Shown here: positions 25,982-34,448 of the stretch, one piece after another | Layout of the letters: each line of letters opens with the position of its first letter | How positions within the stretch are numbered: the first letter of the stretch is position 1 | The notes under the pieces: generated by a model | The model's database searches: none | What the model was told of the DNA's origin: nothing | The model's input: only the letters and a program-made list of their open reading frames with translations | Position numbers and translations under genes: made by a program | DNA from: Bacillota bacterium | GTDB lineage: Bacteria; Bacillota; Clostridia; Lachnospirales; Lachnospiraceae | DNA length: 64,000 nucleotides | Direction: 5' to 3' | Assembly: GCA_023411215.1 (NCBI GenBank) | Contig: JAEYOY010000038.1 | Coordinates: 105,912-169,911 of the forward strand

Positions 25982-26434
25982 TCAAATATTATTTGTCGAC
26001 CAAATTCTCTGTTCATAAGCCTCGGAAGCGGTACACAACCCATATCCATTGGTAATTAAAATCTTGATACCTGTCTCCAGATCTGACAACTTCATGATAA
26101 TCGAAGTATCCTCCCCTGCGGTAGCAAGAGTATACATATACTCTACGCTAATATCTGCATCAGAGAGACATTTCAAAACTTCATGAAGTGTACCGGGCTT
26201 CTGGGCTATCTTGACTGCAAGCACATCGGTAAGCATTGCTGAGAACCCTTCCTCCCTTAATACCTTCCTGCCTTCCTCCGGATTTGACACGATCATTCGG
26301 AGCAAACCATATTCCGAGGTATCTGCAAGACTAAAGGATATTATATTGATATCACTTTCTTTTAATGCTTCCGTGACACGTTCCAATCTGCCTTTGGTAT
26401 TCTCAATAAATACAGATAATTGTTTAATCACCAT
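25982..26434 (-). CDS. Tandem ACT-domain protein
   Basis: A 150-residue cytoplasmic protein of two ACT domains (about 1-68 and 70-140), the amino-acid-binding regulatory fold. The repeats begin IKQLSVFIENTKGRLERV and AVKIAQKPGTLHEVL. A second, similar protein is encoded at 27745, so each phenylacetate-CoA ligase gene is paired with or flanked by one. It lies 15 bp after the ligase stop. A role sensing aromatic amino acids is plausible but inferred from location. Confidence 0.87.
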   Translation of the reverse strand: MVIKQLSVFIENTKGRLERVTEALKESDINIISFSLADTSEYGLLRMIVSNPEEGRKVLREEGFSAMLTDVLAVKIAQKPGTLHEVLKCLSDADISVEYMYTLATAGEDTSIIMKLSDLETGIKILITNGYGLCTASEAYEQRIWSTNNI

Positions 26435-26449
26435 AGTCTTCCTCCTTCT

Positions 26450-27748
26450 TTATAATAACTGTCTTTTATCGATCACACGCTTTGCCTTGCCTTCTGATCG
26501 CCCGATTGTCTTAGGCTCTACCAGTTTTACCTTCACCGCGAGTCCCAATGCGGATTGGAGTATATAGGTGATTTTCTTCGTGAGGCTTTCCAGTTGCTTG
26601 ATTTCATCAGAGAAGAAGCGTTCTTCAACCTCTACCTGTACCTCAAGCGTATCCAGGTTATTCACTCGGTCAACAATAAGCAGATAATGGGGGCTGGTCT
26701 CAGCTATTTCTAATAAAGCTGTTTCAACCTGAGAAGGGAATACATTCACTCCGCGAATAATCAGCATATCGTCAGAACGGCCTTTGAAACGGTCAATTCG
26801 TGCTAAGGTTCTGCCACAATCACATTTATCATATGTAATACTGGTAAGATCCTTAGTACGGTAACGAAATAGAGGGAGTGCTTCCTTGGTAATCGTTGTG
26901 AATACCAGTTCCCCAACCTCTCCTTCCTTACAAGGTTGAAGTGTGTCAGGATTAATGATCTCAGGAACAAAATGATCCTCGTAGACATGAAGTCCTTTAT
27001 GATATTCACAATCAGCAGCCACACCTGGTCCAAGTATTTCACTCAAGCCATAGATATCATATGCCTTGATATGAAGCTTTGCTTCTATCTCTTTTCTCAT
27101 ATTCTCGGTCCATGGCTCTGCCCCACAGATTGCAGCTTTCAATTGAATATTATCGATCTGACCTGCTTCTTCTAAGGTCTCCGCTATGTGAAGCAGATAG
27201 GATGGGGTACAGGCTATAGCGGTAGCTCCAAAGTCCTGCATCATGGTGATCAGCTTCTGGGTATTGCCCGTGGACATAGGAATAACGGTAGCTCCCAAAT
27301 TCTCAGCACCATAGTGAAGTCCCAAACCACCGGTAAACAGACCATAACCATAAGCAACCTGAATTTTATCATGGGGCCCAATCCCTGCCATTGCAAGAAC
27401 TCTGGCAACGCACTCCTGCCACAGATCGATATCCTTTCGGGTATAACCTACCACCGTTGCCTTTCCGGTAGTACCGGAGGAAGCATGGATTCGTACCACC
27501 TCAGACTGTGGAACTGCAAATAATCCAAAGGGATAATTATCTCTTAGGTCATTCTTAGTTGTATATGGCAGCTTATTAAGATCATCTATACTGGTGATAT
27601 CACCAGGCTCCAGGCCCATCTGCTGCATCTTCTTACGATAAAATTCCACACTATGGTAAACACGGTCAACCATTTTGACCAACCTTGCACTCTGTAGCTT
27701 ATGAATCTCATCGCGGCTCATACATTCCTTGGTTTCGTTCCATATCAT
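26450..27748 (-). CDS. paaK: Phenylacetate-CoA ligase family protein (copy 1)
   Basis: AMP-forming acyl-CoA ligase for phenylacetate or other arylacetates, 432 residues. The phosphate loop ASSGTTGKATVVGYT is near 90, YGLSEILGPGVA near 233 and the C-terminal GRSDDMLIIRGVNVFPSQVE near 325. Its ATG overlaps the preceding ACT gene stop by 4 bp. It shares the cluster with indolepyruvate ferredoxin oxidoreductase, so it probably works on the products of aromatic amino acid oxidation. Roughly 60 percent similar by eye to the second ligase at 30753. Confidence 0.9.
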   Translation of the reverse strand: MIWNETKECMSRDEIHKLQSARLVKMVDRVYHSVEFYRKKMQQMGLEPGDITSIDDLNKLPYTTKNDLRDNYPFGLFAVPQSEVVRIHASSGTTGKATVVGYTRKDIDLWQECVARVLAMAGIGPHDKIQVAYGYGLFTGGLGLHYGAENLGATVIPMSTGNTQKLITMMQDFGATAIACTPSYLLHIAETLEEAGQIDNIQLKAAICGAEPWTENMRKEIEAKLHIKAYDIYGLSEILGPGVAADCEYHKGLHVYEDHFVPEIINPDTLQPCKEGEVGELVFTTITKEALPLFRYRTKDLTSITYDKCDCGRTLARIDRFKGRSDDMLIIRGVNVFPSQVETALLEIAETSPHYLLIVDRVNNLDTLEVQVEVEERFFSDEIKQLESLTKKITYILQSALGLAVKVKLVEPKTIGRSEGKAKRVIDKRQLL

Positions 27749-28170
27749 GCAATTACATCCTCCTGCTCAGCAACAATATATCCATGTGACTTCAGAACTG
27801 CAGCTGTCCTATCCAGATCCTCTGTATTTAAGATCATTAGCGGAGCTTTTCCACTCCGAAGTACAATGGAGTAAATATAATTAATACCTAGTTGTGCATC
27901 AGCGATTACATGAAGCATACCATCCAGAATTCCAGGCTTATCCTCCAGCTCAACTGCGACCGCTTCGGACACCTTAACCGCAAAGCCCTTCTCACCCAGA
28001 ACCGCCTTAGCTTTCTCCGGTTGATCCACCACAATTCGTAGGATCGCGAATTCAGGTGTATCAAAGGATGCGATTGCTCTCAGGTTTATCTTATTGTCCT
28101 TTAAAACTGATGTAACATTTGCCAAACTGCCGATTTCATTTTGCACAAAAACAGAAAGCTGCTTGATCAA
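27745..28170 (-). CDS. Tandem ACT-domain protein
   Basis: A 141-residue double ACT protein (IKQLSVFVQNEIGSLANV, then AVELEDKPGILDGML), a paralogue of the one at 25982. It follows IorB by 116 bp and overlaps the ligase by 4 bp. It is probably a ligand-responsive regulator or partner of the arylacetate pathway, binding an aromatic amino acid; this is an inference from gene order. Confidence 0.87.
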   Translation of the reverse strand: MIKQLSVFVQNEIGSLANVTSVLKDNKINLRAIASFDTPEFAILRIVVDQPEKAKAVLGEKGFAVKVSEAVAVELEDKPGILDGMLHVIADAQLGINYIYSIVLRSGKAPLMILNTEDLDRTAAVLKSHGYIVAEQEDVIA

Positions 28171-28286
28171 TGAACTACCCCCTTTTCATACAATTCTATC
28201 GTTTCAATCTATTCCTGTTCATACCTAGCATGAAAGAAATCCTTTTCTTTTAATACCAAGCAAATCATTACTAATGCAAATGATCA

Positions 28287-28859
28287 CTAATGTAAATTAT
28301 ATCCTACCTCAAACGCCTCTTTATTTATCTCAATTGTCTTTGTCGGAACCGTCTCCTCGATGACCTTCAGCCATTCCTCTTTCGAGAAATTCATATGCTG
28401 AGCAGCGATACCAAGCACAATGATATTAAATACCTTACTATTGCCCAGCCTCTTCGCTTCCTCCAATGCATCCACCTTATATAAACGGTGATGCTTGCCA
28501 AGCTCCTCCAGGATATTCTCCGGGTATTTGGCAGCACCTATGACTACCGGCATCGGATCAACACGGCTGTCATTCACAATGATTGCTCCATTTTCCTTAA
28601 GAAAATGAGCATATCTGAGGGCTTCCAAGCGTTCAAAGGCAATCAACACATCAGCCTGCCCCTCTTCTACAACCGGCTCGTATACCTTGTCACCGTAACG
28701 CACAAAGGTTACAACACTTCCGCCTCTTTGGGCCATTCCATGTACTTCCGATAGCTTTACATCATATCCTGCCTGAATAGTCAAGGCACCTAAGATTCTA
28801 CTGGTAAGCAGCGTTCCCTGCCCACCTACTCCGACAATCATTATATTCTTTGTCTCCAT
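28287..28859 (-). CDS. iorB: Indolepyruvate:ferredoxin oxidoreductase, beta subunit
   Basis: Gamma-type subunit of the aryl-pyruvate oxidoreductase. The frame stays open upstream, but the ATG at 28859 (METKNIMIVGVGGQG) is chosen because it has a GGAGG site and starts at the family N-terminus, giving 190 residues. Visible segments are GVGGQGTLLTSRILG, EVHGMAQRGGSV near 43 and ADVLIAFERLEALR near 72. It lies 13 bp after iorA. With IorA it oxidises indolepyruvate, phenylpyruvate and hydroxyphenylpyruvate to aryl-acetyl-CoA, reducing ferredoxin. Confidence 0.94.
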   Translation of the reverse strand: METKNIMIVGVGGQGTLLTSRILGALTIQAGYDVKLSEVHGMAQRGGSVVTFVRYGDKVYEPVVEEGQADVLIAFERLEALRYAHFLKENGAIIVNDSRVDPMPVVIGAAKYPENILEELGKHHRLYKVDALEEAKRLGNSKVFNIIVLGIAAQHMNFSKEEWLKVIEETVPTKTIEINKEAFEVGYNLH

Positions 28860-28872
28860 GGTGTCCTCCTTC

Positions 28873-30612
28873 CTAAAGCTCAACCGGCTTGATTGCATCA
28901 AACCTACAAGCCGTCTCGCACAAACCGCAGCCATTACACATTGTATCATTAATTGCAATGGTTCCGTTATCTAGCTTTGTAATCGCTGGACACCCCGGTT
29001 TCATACACATTCCACACTTCTTACATACCTCAGGTAGAATATGGTATTGCTTTTTGACTGGAGCCTTACTAAGGAGAATACAGGGTGCCTTCGTAATGAT
29101 CACTGCAACCTCATCCATAGCGGTTGCTTCCTTTATTGCCTTTTCCAGCTTCTCGGTATCAAATGCACTGATCTCATATACGTGATTTACACCCACTGCT
29201 TTACAGAGGGTTGCCAAATCTACTGCCGGTGCGTCCTCTCCCATTAGGGTCTTCCCGGTGGCAGCATGATCCTGATGCCCGGTCATACCCGTTGTGGAAT
29301 TATCCAGAATCATCACAGTACCGGTTCCTTTGTTATATACCATATTAATCAGGGAATTGATTCCTGTATGCATAAAGGTCGAATCACCGATTACCGCTAC
29401 CCAATTCTTGATATAATCCTTACCCTTCGCCTTCTCCATTCCGTGAAGAGTAGAGATACTTGCACCCATACAAACCGTAGTATCAACCACGCTAAGGGGT
29501 GCCACCGCACCTAGGGTATAGCAGCCGATATCTCCGGCACCATGGATTTTCAACTTATTTAAGATGGAAAATACACTTCTGTGAGGGCAACCCGGACAAA
29601 GGATCGGAGGTCGATTTGGTACCTGTGCCGGATGAACCAGCATTAACTTCTCTGCGCCTACAGCCTTTCGAAGTAAATTAGCCGAATATTCCCCTTGAAT
29701 CGTAAGGATTTCCTTTCCTATTGCCTTAATTCCCCAAGACTTTACTTGCTCCTCGATGATCGGATCCAGCTCTTCAATAATGTATAAGGTATCAACCTTG
29801 GAGGCAAATTCTTCGATCAGCTTCCTAGGCAGAGGGTTTACGATTCCCAGCTTCAATACACTAGCCTGGGAAAATGCTTCCTTTACATATTGATAAGGAA
29901 TACCGGAGGTGATAAAGCCGATCTTGGTATCCAGATATTCCACCTTATTAATGGGAAAATCACAGCCATCCTTCTCCAGAGCATTCTCTCTGCTCTCTAC
30001 AACCAGATGACGTCCCTTCGCATTGCCTGGCATCATAACATTCTTAGCTACATCCCTTACATAAGGCCTATCTTCCTTCTCCACTCTCTCATTCAGCTCC
30101 ACCATGCCCTGAGAATGGGATAGTCTTGTGGTAGATCGGACGATGACCGGTGTATCATATTTCTCACTAAGATCGAAAGCAAACTTAACGAATTCCTTCG
30201 CTTCACTACTATCAGCAGGTTCGAGTACAGGAACCTTAGCAGCTCTGGCGATCGCTCTGGTATCCTGCTCATTTTGGGAGCTGTACAAGCCCGGATCGTC
30301 TGCAATAATAGCTACCAGACCTCCGGTTACGCCTATATAAGAGACGGTAAAAAGTGGATCAGCCGCTACATTAAGACCAACATGCTTCATAGAAGCAAGT
30401 GCTCTTACGCCACTGATAGAGGCTCCGATTGCCACCTCCATCGCTACCTTCTCATTTGGTGACCATTCGGAATAAATCTCATCATATTTTACAATGTTTT
30501 CACTGATCTCTGTACTGGGTGTACCCGGATATGCTGCCGATACCTTACATCCTGCCTCATATGCACCTCGTGCAAAGGCCTCATTCCCAAGCATAATTAC
30601 TTTATCTGCCAC
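28873..30612 (-). CDS. iorA: Indolepyruvate:ferredoxin oxidoreductase, alpha subunit
   Basis: Large TPP- and Fe-S-containing subunit, 579 residues from a GTG at 30612 (AAAGGAG with 9-nt spacing); a start 20 codons earlier is unlikely. Domains in order: pyrimidine-binding (AYPGTPSTEI near 27), a linker domain, then the TPP-binding part with LCPGCPHRS near 340, GDIGCYTLG and GDSTFMHTG near 410. Two C-terminal [4Fe-4S] motifs follow (CKKCGMCMKPGCP and CNGCGLCETAC). Works with IorB in aromatic amino acid fermentation. Confidence 0.95.
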   Translation of the reverse strand: MADKVIMLGNEAFARGAYEAGCKVSAAYPGTPSTEISENIVKYDEIYSEWSPNEKVAMEVAIGASISGVRALASMKHVGLNVAADPLFTVSYIGVTGGLVAIIADDPGLYSSQNEQDTRAIARAAKVPVLEPADSSEAKEFVKFAFDLSEKYDTPVIVRSTTRLSHSQGMVELNERVEKEDRPYVRDVAKNVMMPGNAKGRHLVVESRENALEKDGCDFPINKVEYLDTKIGFITSGIPYQYVKEAFSQASVLKLGIVNPLPRKLIEEFASKVDTLYIIEELDPIIEEQVKSWGIKAIGKEILTIQGEYSANLLRKAVGAEKLMLVHPAQVPNRPPILCPGCPHRSVFSILNKLKIHGAGDIGCYTLGAVAPLSVVDTTVCMGASISTLHGMEKAKGKDYIKNWVAVIGDSTFMHTGINSLINMVYNKGTGTVMILDNSTTGMTGHQDHAATGKTLMGEDAPAVDLATLCKAVGVNHVYEISAFDTEKLEKAIKEATAMDEVAVIITKAPCILLSKAPVKKQYHILPEVCKKCGMCMKPGCPAITKLDNGTIAINDTMCNGCGLCETACRFDAIKPVEL

Positions 30613-30752
30613 TATGTAAATCTCCTTTCCTATGTATAACAAATAGCAAGCTGAACTCTGAGAAAGAGGCAAACTAGCTATTGATGTTGCTTTTTACTAA
30701 TCTTGTATATTCTTATCCTAACACATCTGTAATCCAATTCAAAGCAACTTTT

Positions 30753-32060
30753 TTATAAATCCTTACGCAGATCTGTCACCCTTTTTGCCTTGCCTTCGAA
30801 ACGCTTAAGACTTCTCGGCGCTACCAGCTTGATCGTTGCATCGAGTCCCAGAACCACTCTCAGATTTGATTTAATTCTGCGTTCCAGTTCTCCAAGCTTA
30901 GCATAGGAATCCAATAAGGATTCATCCGCCAATTCCACCTTGATTTCCATATAGTCAAGGAAATTCTTACGGTCTACCACTATCTCGTAATGCGCACCGA
31001 TCTCAGGGATCGTTAATAATACTTCTTCAATCTGGGTAGGGAATACATTCACTCCCCTTATAATTAACATATCGTCGGAGCGTCCGGACAGATTCTCCAT
31101 TCGCACCGTGGTCCTTCCACATTTACAAGGCTCATACATAAGTCTGGAAATATCCTTGGTTCGATAACGAATCAGAGGCAATGCTTCCTTGGTAATACAG
31201 CTGATAACAAGCTCGCCCTTGGAACCGGGAGGAAGCACTTCACCAGTCTCAGGATCAATAATCTCCGGTATAAAATGATCCTCATTAACATGCATACCAC
31301 ATAGCTCCAAGCATTCACCGGATACGCCGGGCCCAATCAACTCACTCATACCATAATTCTGGGTAACCTTCATATCATGCCCCCAGAGCATATACATCTC
31401 CTCACGCATGGGCTCGTTCATTCCTTCACCACCAAAGAGACCGATTTTTACTTTCAGATCCTTCGAGGGGTCAAAGCCCATCTGATGGGCTACCTCACCG
31501 ATATGCAATGCATAGGAAGGTGTCGCAACCAAAAGTGTCGTCTCAAAATCCTGCATATACATAATCTGCTTCTGAGTATTCCCGGAAGAGGTTGGGCATA
31601 CCGTAGCGCCGATGTTCTCAAGACCATAATGCAATCCCAGGGCCCCAGTAAACATTCCATATCCAAAGCAGATTTGCACCACATCCTCTTCCGTAGCACC
31701 GCCCATTGCGGCTATTCTGGATACGCATTCGGTCCAGGTCTTCATATCCTTCTTCGTATAACCGACTACCGTGGGCTTACCGGTCGTTCCGGAGGATGCA
31801 TGAATACGTACTAACTCCTTTTTGGGAACGGTAAATAATCCAAAGGGATAATTATCTCTCAAATCCTTCTTATTGGTAAAGGGTAATCTCTTCAAATCCT
31901 CTAAACTCTTTATATTCTCCGGCTTAATTCCCGCTTCATCCATCTTAGCTCGATAAGCCGGTACCTTATCGTATACTCTTGCTACCGTTTCCTGCAGCCT
32001 CTGCAGCTGAAGTTCTTCGATTTCCTTTCTTGGAAGCGTTTCTTCCTTTGCCCAAATCAT
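30753..32060 (-). CDS. paaK: Phenylacetate-CoA ligase family protein (copy 2)
   Basis: AMP-forming arylacetate-CoA ligase, 435 residues. The P-loop ASSGTTGKPTVVGYT is near 92, NYGMSELIGPGVSGEC near 233 and GRSDDMLIIRGVNVFPTQIE near 327. It precedes iorA by 140 bp. Having two ligases around one oxidoreductase suggests distinct substrates (for example phenylacetate versus indoleacetate), or one working toward acid and ATP formation. Which direction each runs cannot be told from sequence. Confidence 0.91.
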   Translation of the reverse strand: MIWAKEETLPRKEIEELQLQRLQETVARVYDKVPAYRAKMDEAGIKPENIKSLEDLKRLPFTNKKDLRDNYPFGLFTVPKKELVRIHASSGTTGKPTVVGYTKKDMKTWTECVSRIAAMGGATEEDVVQICFGYGMFTGALGLHYGLENIGATVCPTSSGNTQKQIMYMQDFETTLLVATPSYALHIGEVAHQMGFDPSKDLKVKIGLFGGEGMNEPMREEMYMLWGHDMKVTQNYGMSELIGPGVSGECLELCGMHVNEDHFIPEIIDPETGEVLPPGSKGELVISCITKEALPLIRYRTKDISRLMYEPCKCGRTTVRMENLSGRSDDMLIIRGVNVFPTQIEEVLLTIPEIGAHYEIVVDRKNFLDYMEIKVELADESLLDSYAKLGELERRIKSNLRVVLGLDATIKLVAPRSLKRFEGKAKRVTDLRKDL

Positions 32061-32117
32061 GCTAAATCCTCCCTCACAATATATATTATTTTTAATAAAC
32101 TATGCTATGCACTAATA

Positions 32118-32159
32118 AGAAGCTGTCTCCTCGTAGCACTATACGATGAGTCAGCTTCT
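32118..32159 (-). terminator. Hairpin after the symporter gene
   Basis: AGAAGCTG (32118-32125) pairs with CAGCTTCT (32152-32159), with CTC/GAG and TCGT/ACGA pairing inside. The minus-strand tail is TATTAG, a weak T-run. It may terminate or attenuate between the symporter and the ligase. Confidence 0.5.
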
Positions 32160-32219
32160 ATTCGATTATTACACATATGTATTGCTATCCAGCAACCGCC
32201 ATAATGCGTTACCCATTTC

Positions 32220-33749
32220 TTAGGTTTCTTCGATGGACTTTTTCGTATGAACGGTAACCGTCTCATCATAACAGGAGAATACTTCTTCAATCTTATCCGA
32301 AGCCATCTTAGGAGTCAGTATACTTACTATGGGTACTAGGACCAGTCCGGCAATCATAGCAAGAGCGCCCGCATTAATCGGTGATGCGATATATTTTAAG
32401 AAGAGGTTAGATACTGTTATACCGACACCGGCAGCAAAACTCGTCCAAACAGCAGCCTTCGTAACACGTTTCCAATAAAGACCGTATAGAAAGGGTGCCA
32501 GGAAGGAACCCGCCAATGCACCCCAGCTGATACCCATAAGCTGAGCGATAAAAGTCGGTGGGTCCAGAGCAATTATTATAGATAAAGCAATAAAGCCTAC
32601 AATTAATATTCTCATAGTCAGTATCTGCTTCTTCTCACTCATATTCTTAATCAGATTTCCTTTAATGAAATCCAACGTCAAGGTGGAGCTGGAGGTCATA
32701 ACCAGAGAAGCCAGTGTCGACATAGACGCAGATAATACTAATACAACAACAATTCCAATCAGCACGTCCGGTAAAGAAGACAACATATGGGGGACAATCG
32801 CATCATAGGCGATGGTACCATCCGGCCTATAGATTGCTTCGTTATCATATAGCCGACCAAAGCCACCAAGGAAATAACAACCACCTGAAATTACTACGGC
32901 AAATACGGTTGATATAATCGTACCGGATTTGATGGATTTCTCATTTTTAATTGTATAAAACTTATGTACCATCTGCGGAAGCCCCCAGGTCCCTAAGGAG
33001 GTAAGGATTACAACTCCGACTAAATTAATGGGATCGGGACCAAAGAAGGAAATATATGCCCCCTGCATCCCTGCCGTTACAGGAATCTCACTTTCAAACT
33101 GTGCCATACTCTTGATTGCTTCCAGAAAACCACCATTGTTAATTAATACAGCGGCTATAATTGCAACGATGCCACCCAGCATAATGATGCCTTGGATAAA
33201 ATCATTAATCGCTGTAGCCATATATCCGCCAAGAATAACATAGATACCGGTCAGAACCGCCATGGCAATAACACATATTTCGTATGGAACGTCAAAGGCC
33301 ATACCAAACAATCTGGATAAGCCGTTATAAACAGATGCGGTATATGGAACCAAGAATATAAAAGCAATCGCAGAGGCTACGATGCGAAGAGCTTTGCTGT
33401 CATATCTGCTGCCAAAAAAGTCAGGCATGGTTGTTGACTTCAGATGATGCGTCATAACACGAGTTCTTCGTCCTAGGATAACCCAAGCGAGTAGGCTTCC
33501 GATAAAGGCATTACCAATACCGATCCAAGTTGCGGATATTCCATATTTCCATCCGAATTGTCCTGCATATCCAACAAAAACAACTGCAGAGAAATAGGTG
33601 GTTCCATATGCAAAAGCGGTTAACCAGGGACCTACGGCTCTTCCCCCTAACACAAAATCACCTACGTTGGTGGTATGCTTTCTTGCATAGATACCAACCA
33701 GTATCATAACGACGAAAAATACTATTAAAAACACCACTTTAATCAACAT
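32220..33749 (-). CDS. Sodium:solute symporter (SSS family)
   Basis: A 509-residue integral membrane protein with about 13 spans. It is of the SSS/PanF-like type, with YGTTYFSAVVFVGYAGQFGWKYGIS near 50 and the sodium-site region SASMSTLASLVMTSSSTLTLDF near 340. It is first in the strand direction of the arylpyruvate/arylacetate cluster, so it may import an aromatic acid or amino acid precursor. Substrate specificity is not readable. Two GCTTTAAAGC palindromes lie 45-70 bp upstream of the start. Confidence 0.88.
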   Translation of the reverse strand: MLIKVVFLIVFFVVMILVGIYARKHTTNVGDFVLGGRAVGPWLTAFAYGTTYFSAVVFVGYAGQFGWKYGISATWIGIGNAFIGSLLAWVILGRRTRVMTHHLKSTTMPDFFGSRYDSKALRIVASAIAFIFLVPYTASVYNGLSRLFGMAFDVPYEICVIAMAVLTGIYVILGGYMATAINDFIQGIIMLGGIVAIIAAVLINNGGFLEAIKSMAQFESEIPVTAGMQGAYISFFGPDPINLVGVVILTSLGTWGLPQMVHKFYTIKNEKSIKSGTIISTVFAVVISGGCYFLGGFGRLYDNEAIYRPDGTIAYDAIVPHMLSSLPDVLIGIVVVLVLSASMSTLASLVMTSSSTLTLDFIKGNLIKNMSEKKQILTMRILIVGFIALSIIIALDPPTFIAQLMGISWGALAGSFLAPFLYGLYWKRVTKAAVWTSFAAGVGITVSNLFLKYIASPINAGALAMIAGLVLVPIVSILTPKMASDKIEEVFSCYDETVTVHTKKSIEET

Positions 33750-33791
33750 CCTTATACCCTCTCTCCCAATTCTACGCCCTTCGTCGCTTCA

Positions 33792-33818
33792 ACGCTTTAA
33801 AGCGTCGCGCTTTAAAGC
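33792..33818 (-). promoter_or_regulatory. Paired GCTTTAAAGC palindromes upstream of the symporter
   Basis: GCTTTAAAGC occurs at 33794-33803 (within the 14-bp palindrome ACGCTTTAAAGCGT, 33792-33805) and again at 33809-33818, 15 bp apart. They lie 45-70 bp before the symporter start. Possible operator; regulator unknown. Confidence 0.4.
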
Positions 33819-33911
33819 AATGGTAACAAATTCTAGGAGGTATGTCAATAGAAAATTCGTCAAAAATTTGTCATAAACAGCACATATTTCCCCTGTTATT
33901 AAGGCACAGAA

Positions 33912-33944
33912 AGAGCCCGAAGCACTCACGCTGCTCCGGGCTCT
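33912..33944. terminator. Hairpin between symporter and DUF1294 genes
   Basis: AGAGCCCG (33912-33919) pairs with CGGGCTCT (33937-33944) around a 17-nt loop. The minus-strand tail is TTCTGTG, poor in Ts. Likely a terminator for the gene ending near 34087 although it lies 140 bp away. Confidence 0.4.
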
Positions 33945-34086
33945 GTATATTGGGCTTTCACATATTAGATACGATATGAATCTGGATAGAGATCTATTAT
34001 GCGAAAGTCTGCTTTTAATAAAATTATCATAGTGATTTATTAACTGTCAGTATACTCCGTTCAATGTCCCAATCAGCTTGCCAAAG

Positions 34087-34365
34087 TTATATCATAGAAA
34101 GCAATTGATACACTGCGAACAAAGAGGTAAGTGTAGCAAGCGGAATTAGAAGAATGAATTTCGTGTGCTTTGTTTTATGGTGAAAGGTATACATCCCAAC
34201 CAGGGAACCCGGACCACCACCAAGAAATGCAATGAGTATAAGCGTCCTCTCCGGAATACGCCATGCATTTCTTCTTGCCTTCTGCTTATCTATTCCCATG
34301 GTCAGAAACCCGAGTAGATTCAGTAGTCCAAAATAACCGATCACAAGATAGTTCACAAGCTCCAT
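34087..34365 (-). CDS. DUF1294 membrane protein
   Basis: A 92-residue membrane protein from ATG 34365 (GGAGGATTAGC upstream). Three hydrophobic spans surround the family core MGIDKQKARRNAWRIPERTL and AFLGGGPGSLVGMYTFHHKTKH. DUF1294 proteins are widespread and of unknown function. It lies 83 bp after aspS in the same direction, so co-transcription is possible. Confidence 0.88.
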   Translation of the reverse strand: MELVNYLVIGYFGLLNLLGFLTMGIDKQKARRNAWRIPERTLILIAFLGGGPGSLVGMYTFHHKTKHTKFILLIPLATLTSLFAVYQLLSMI

Positions 34366-34448
34366 GCTAATCCTCCATGCTGCCAAAGCTCCGTGATTTG
34401 GACGTCAGCACAAATTCACGGATTATAAAATCTTTGTTTTTCAAGCTG

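Noticed and set aside
32105..32290. 61-codon minus-strand frame between ligase and symporter
   Set aside because: Overlaps the symporter 3' end and a hairpin; no ribosome binding site.
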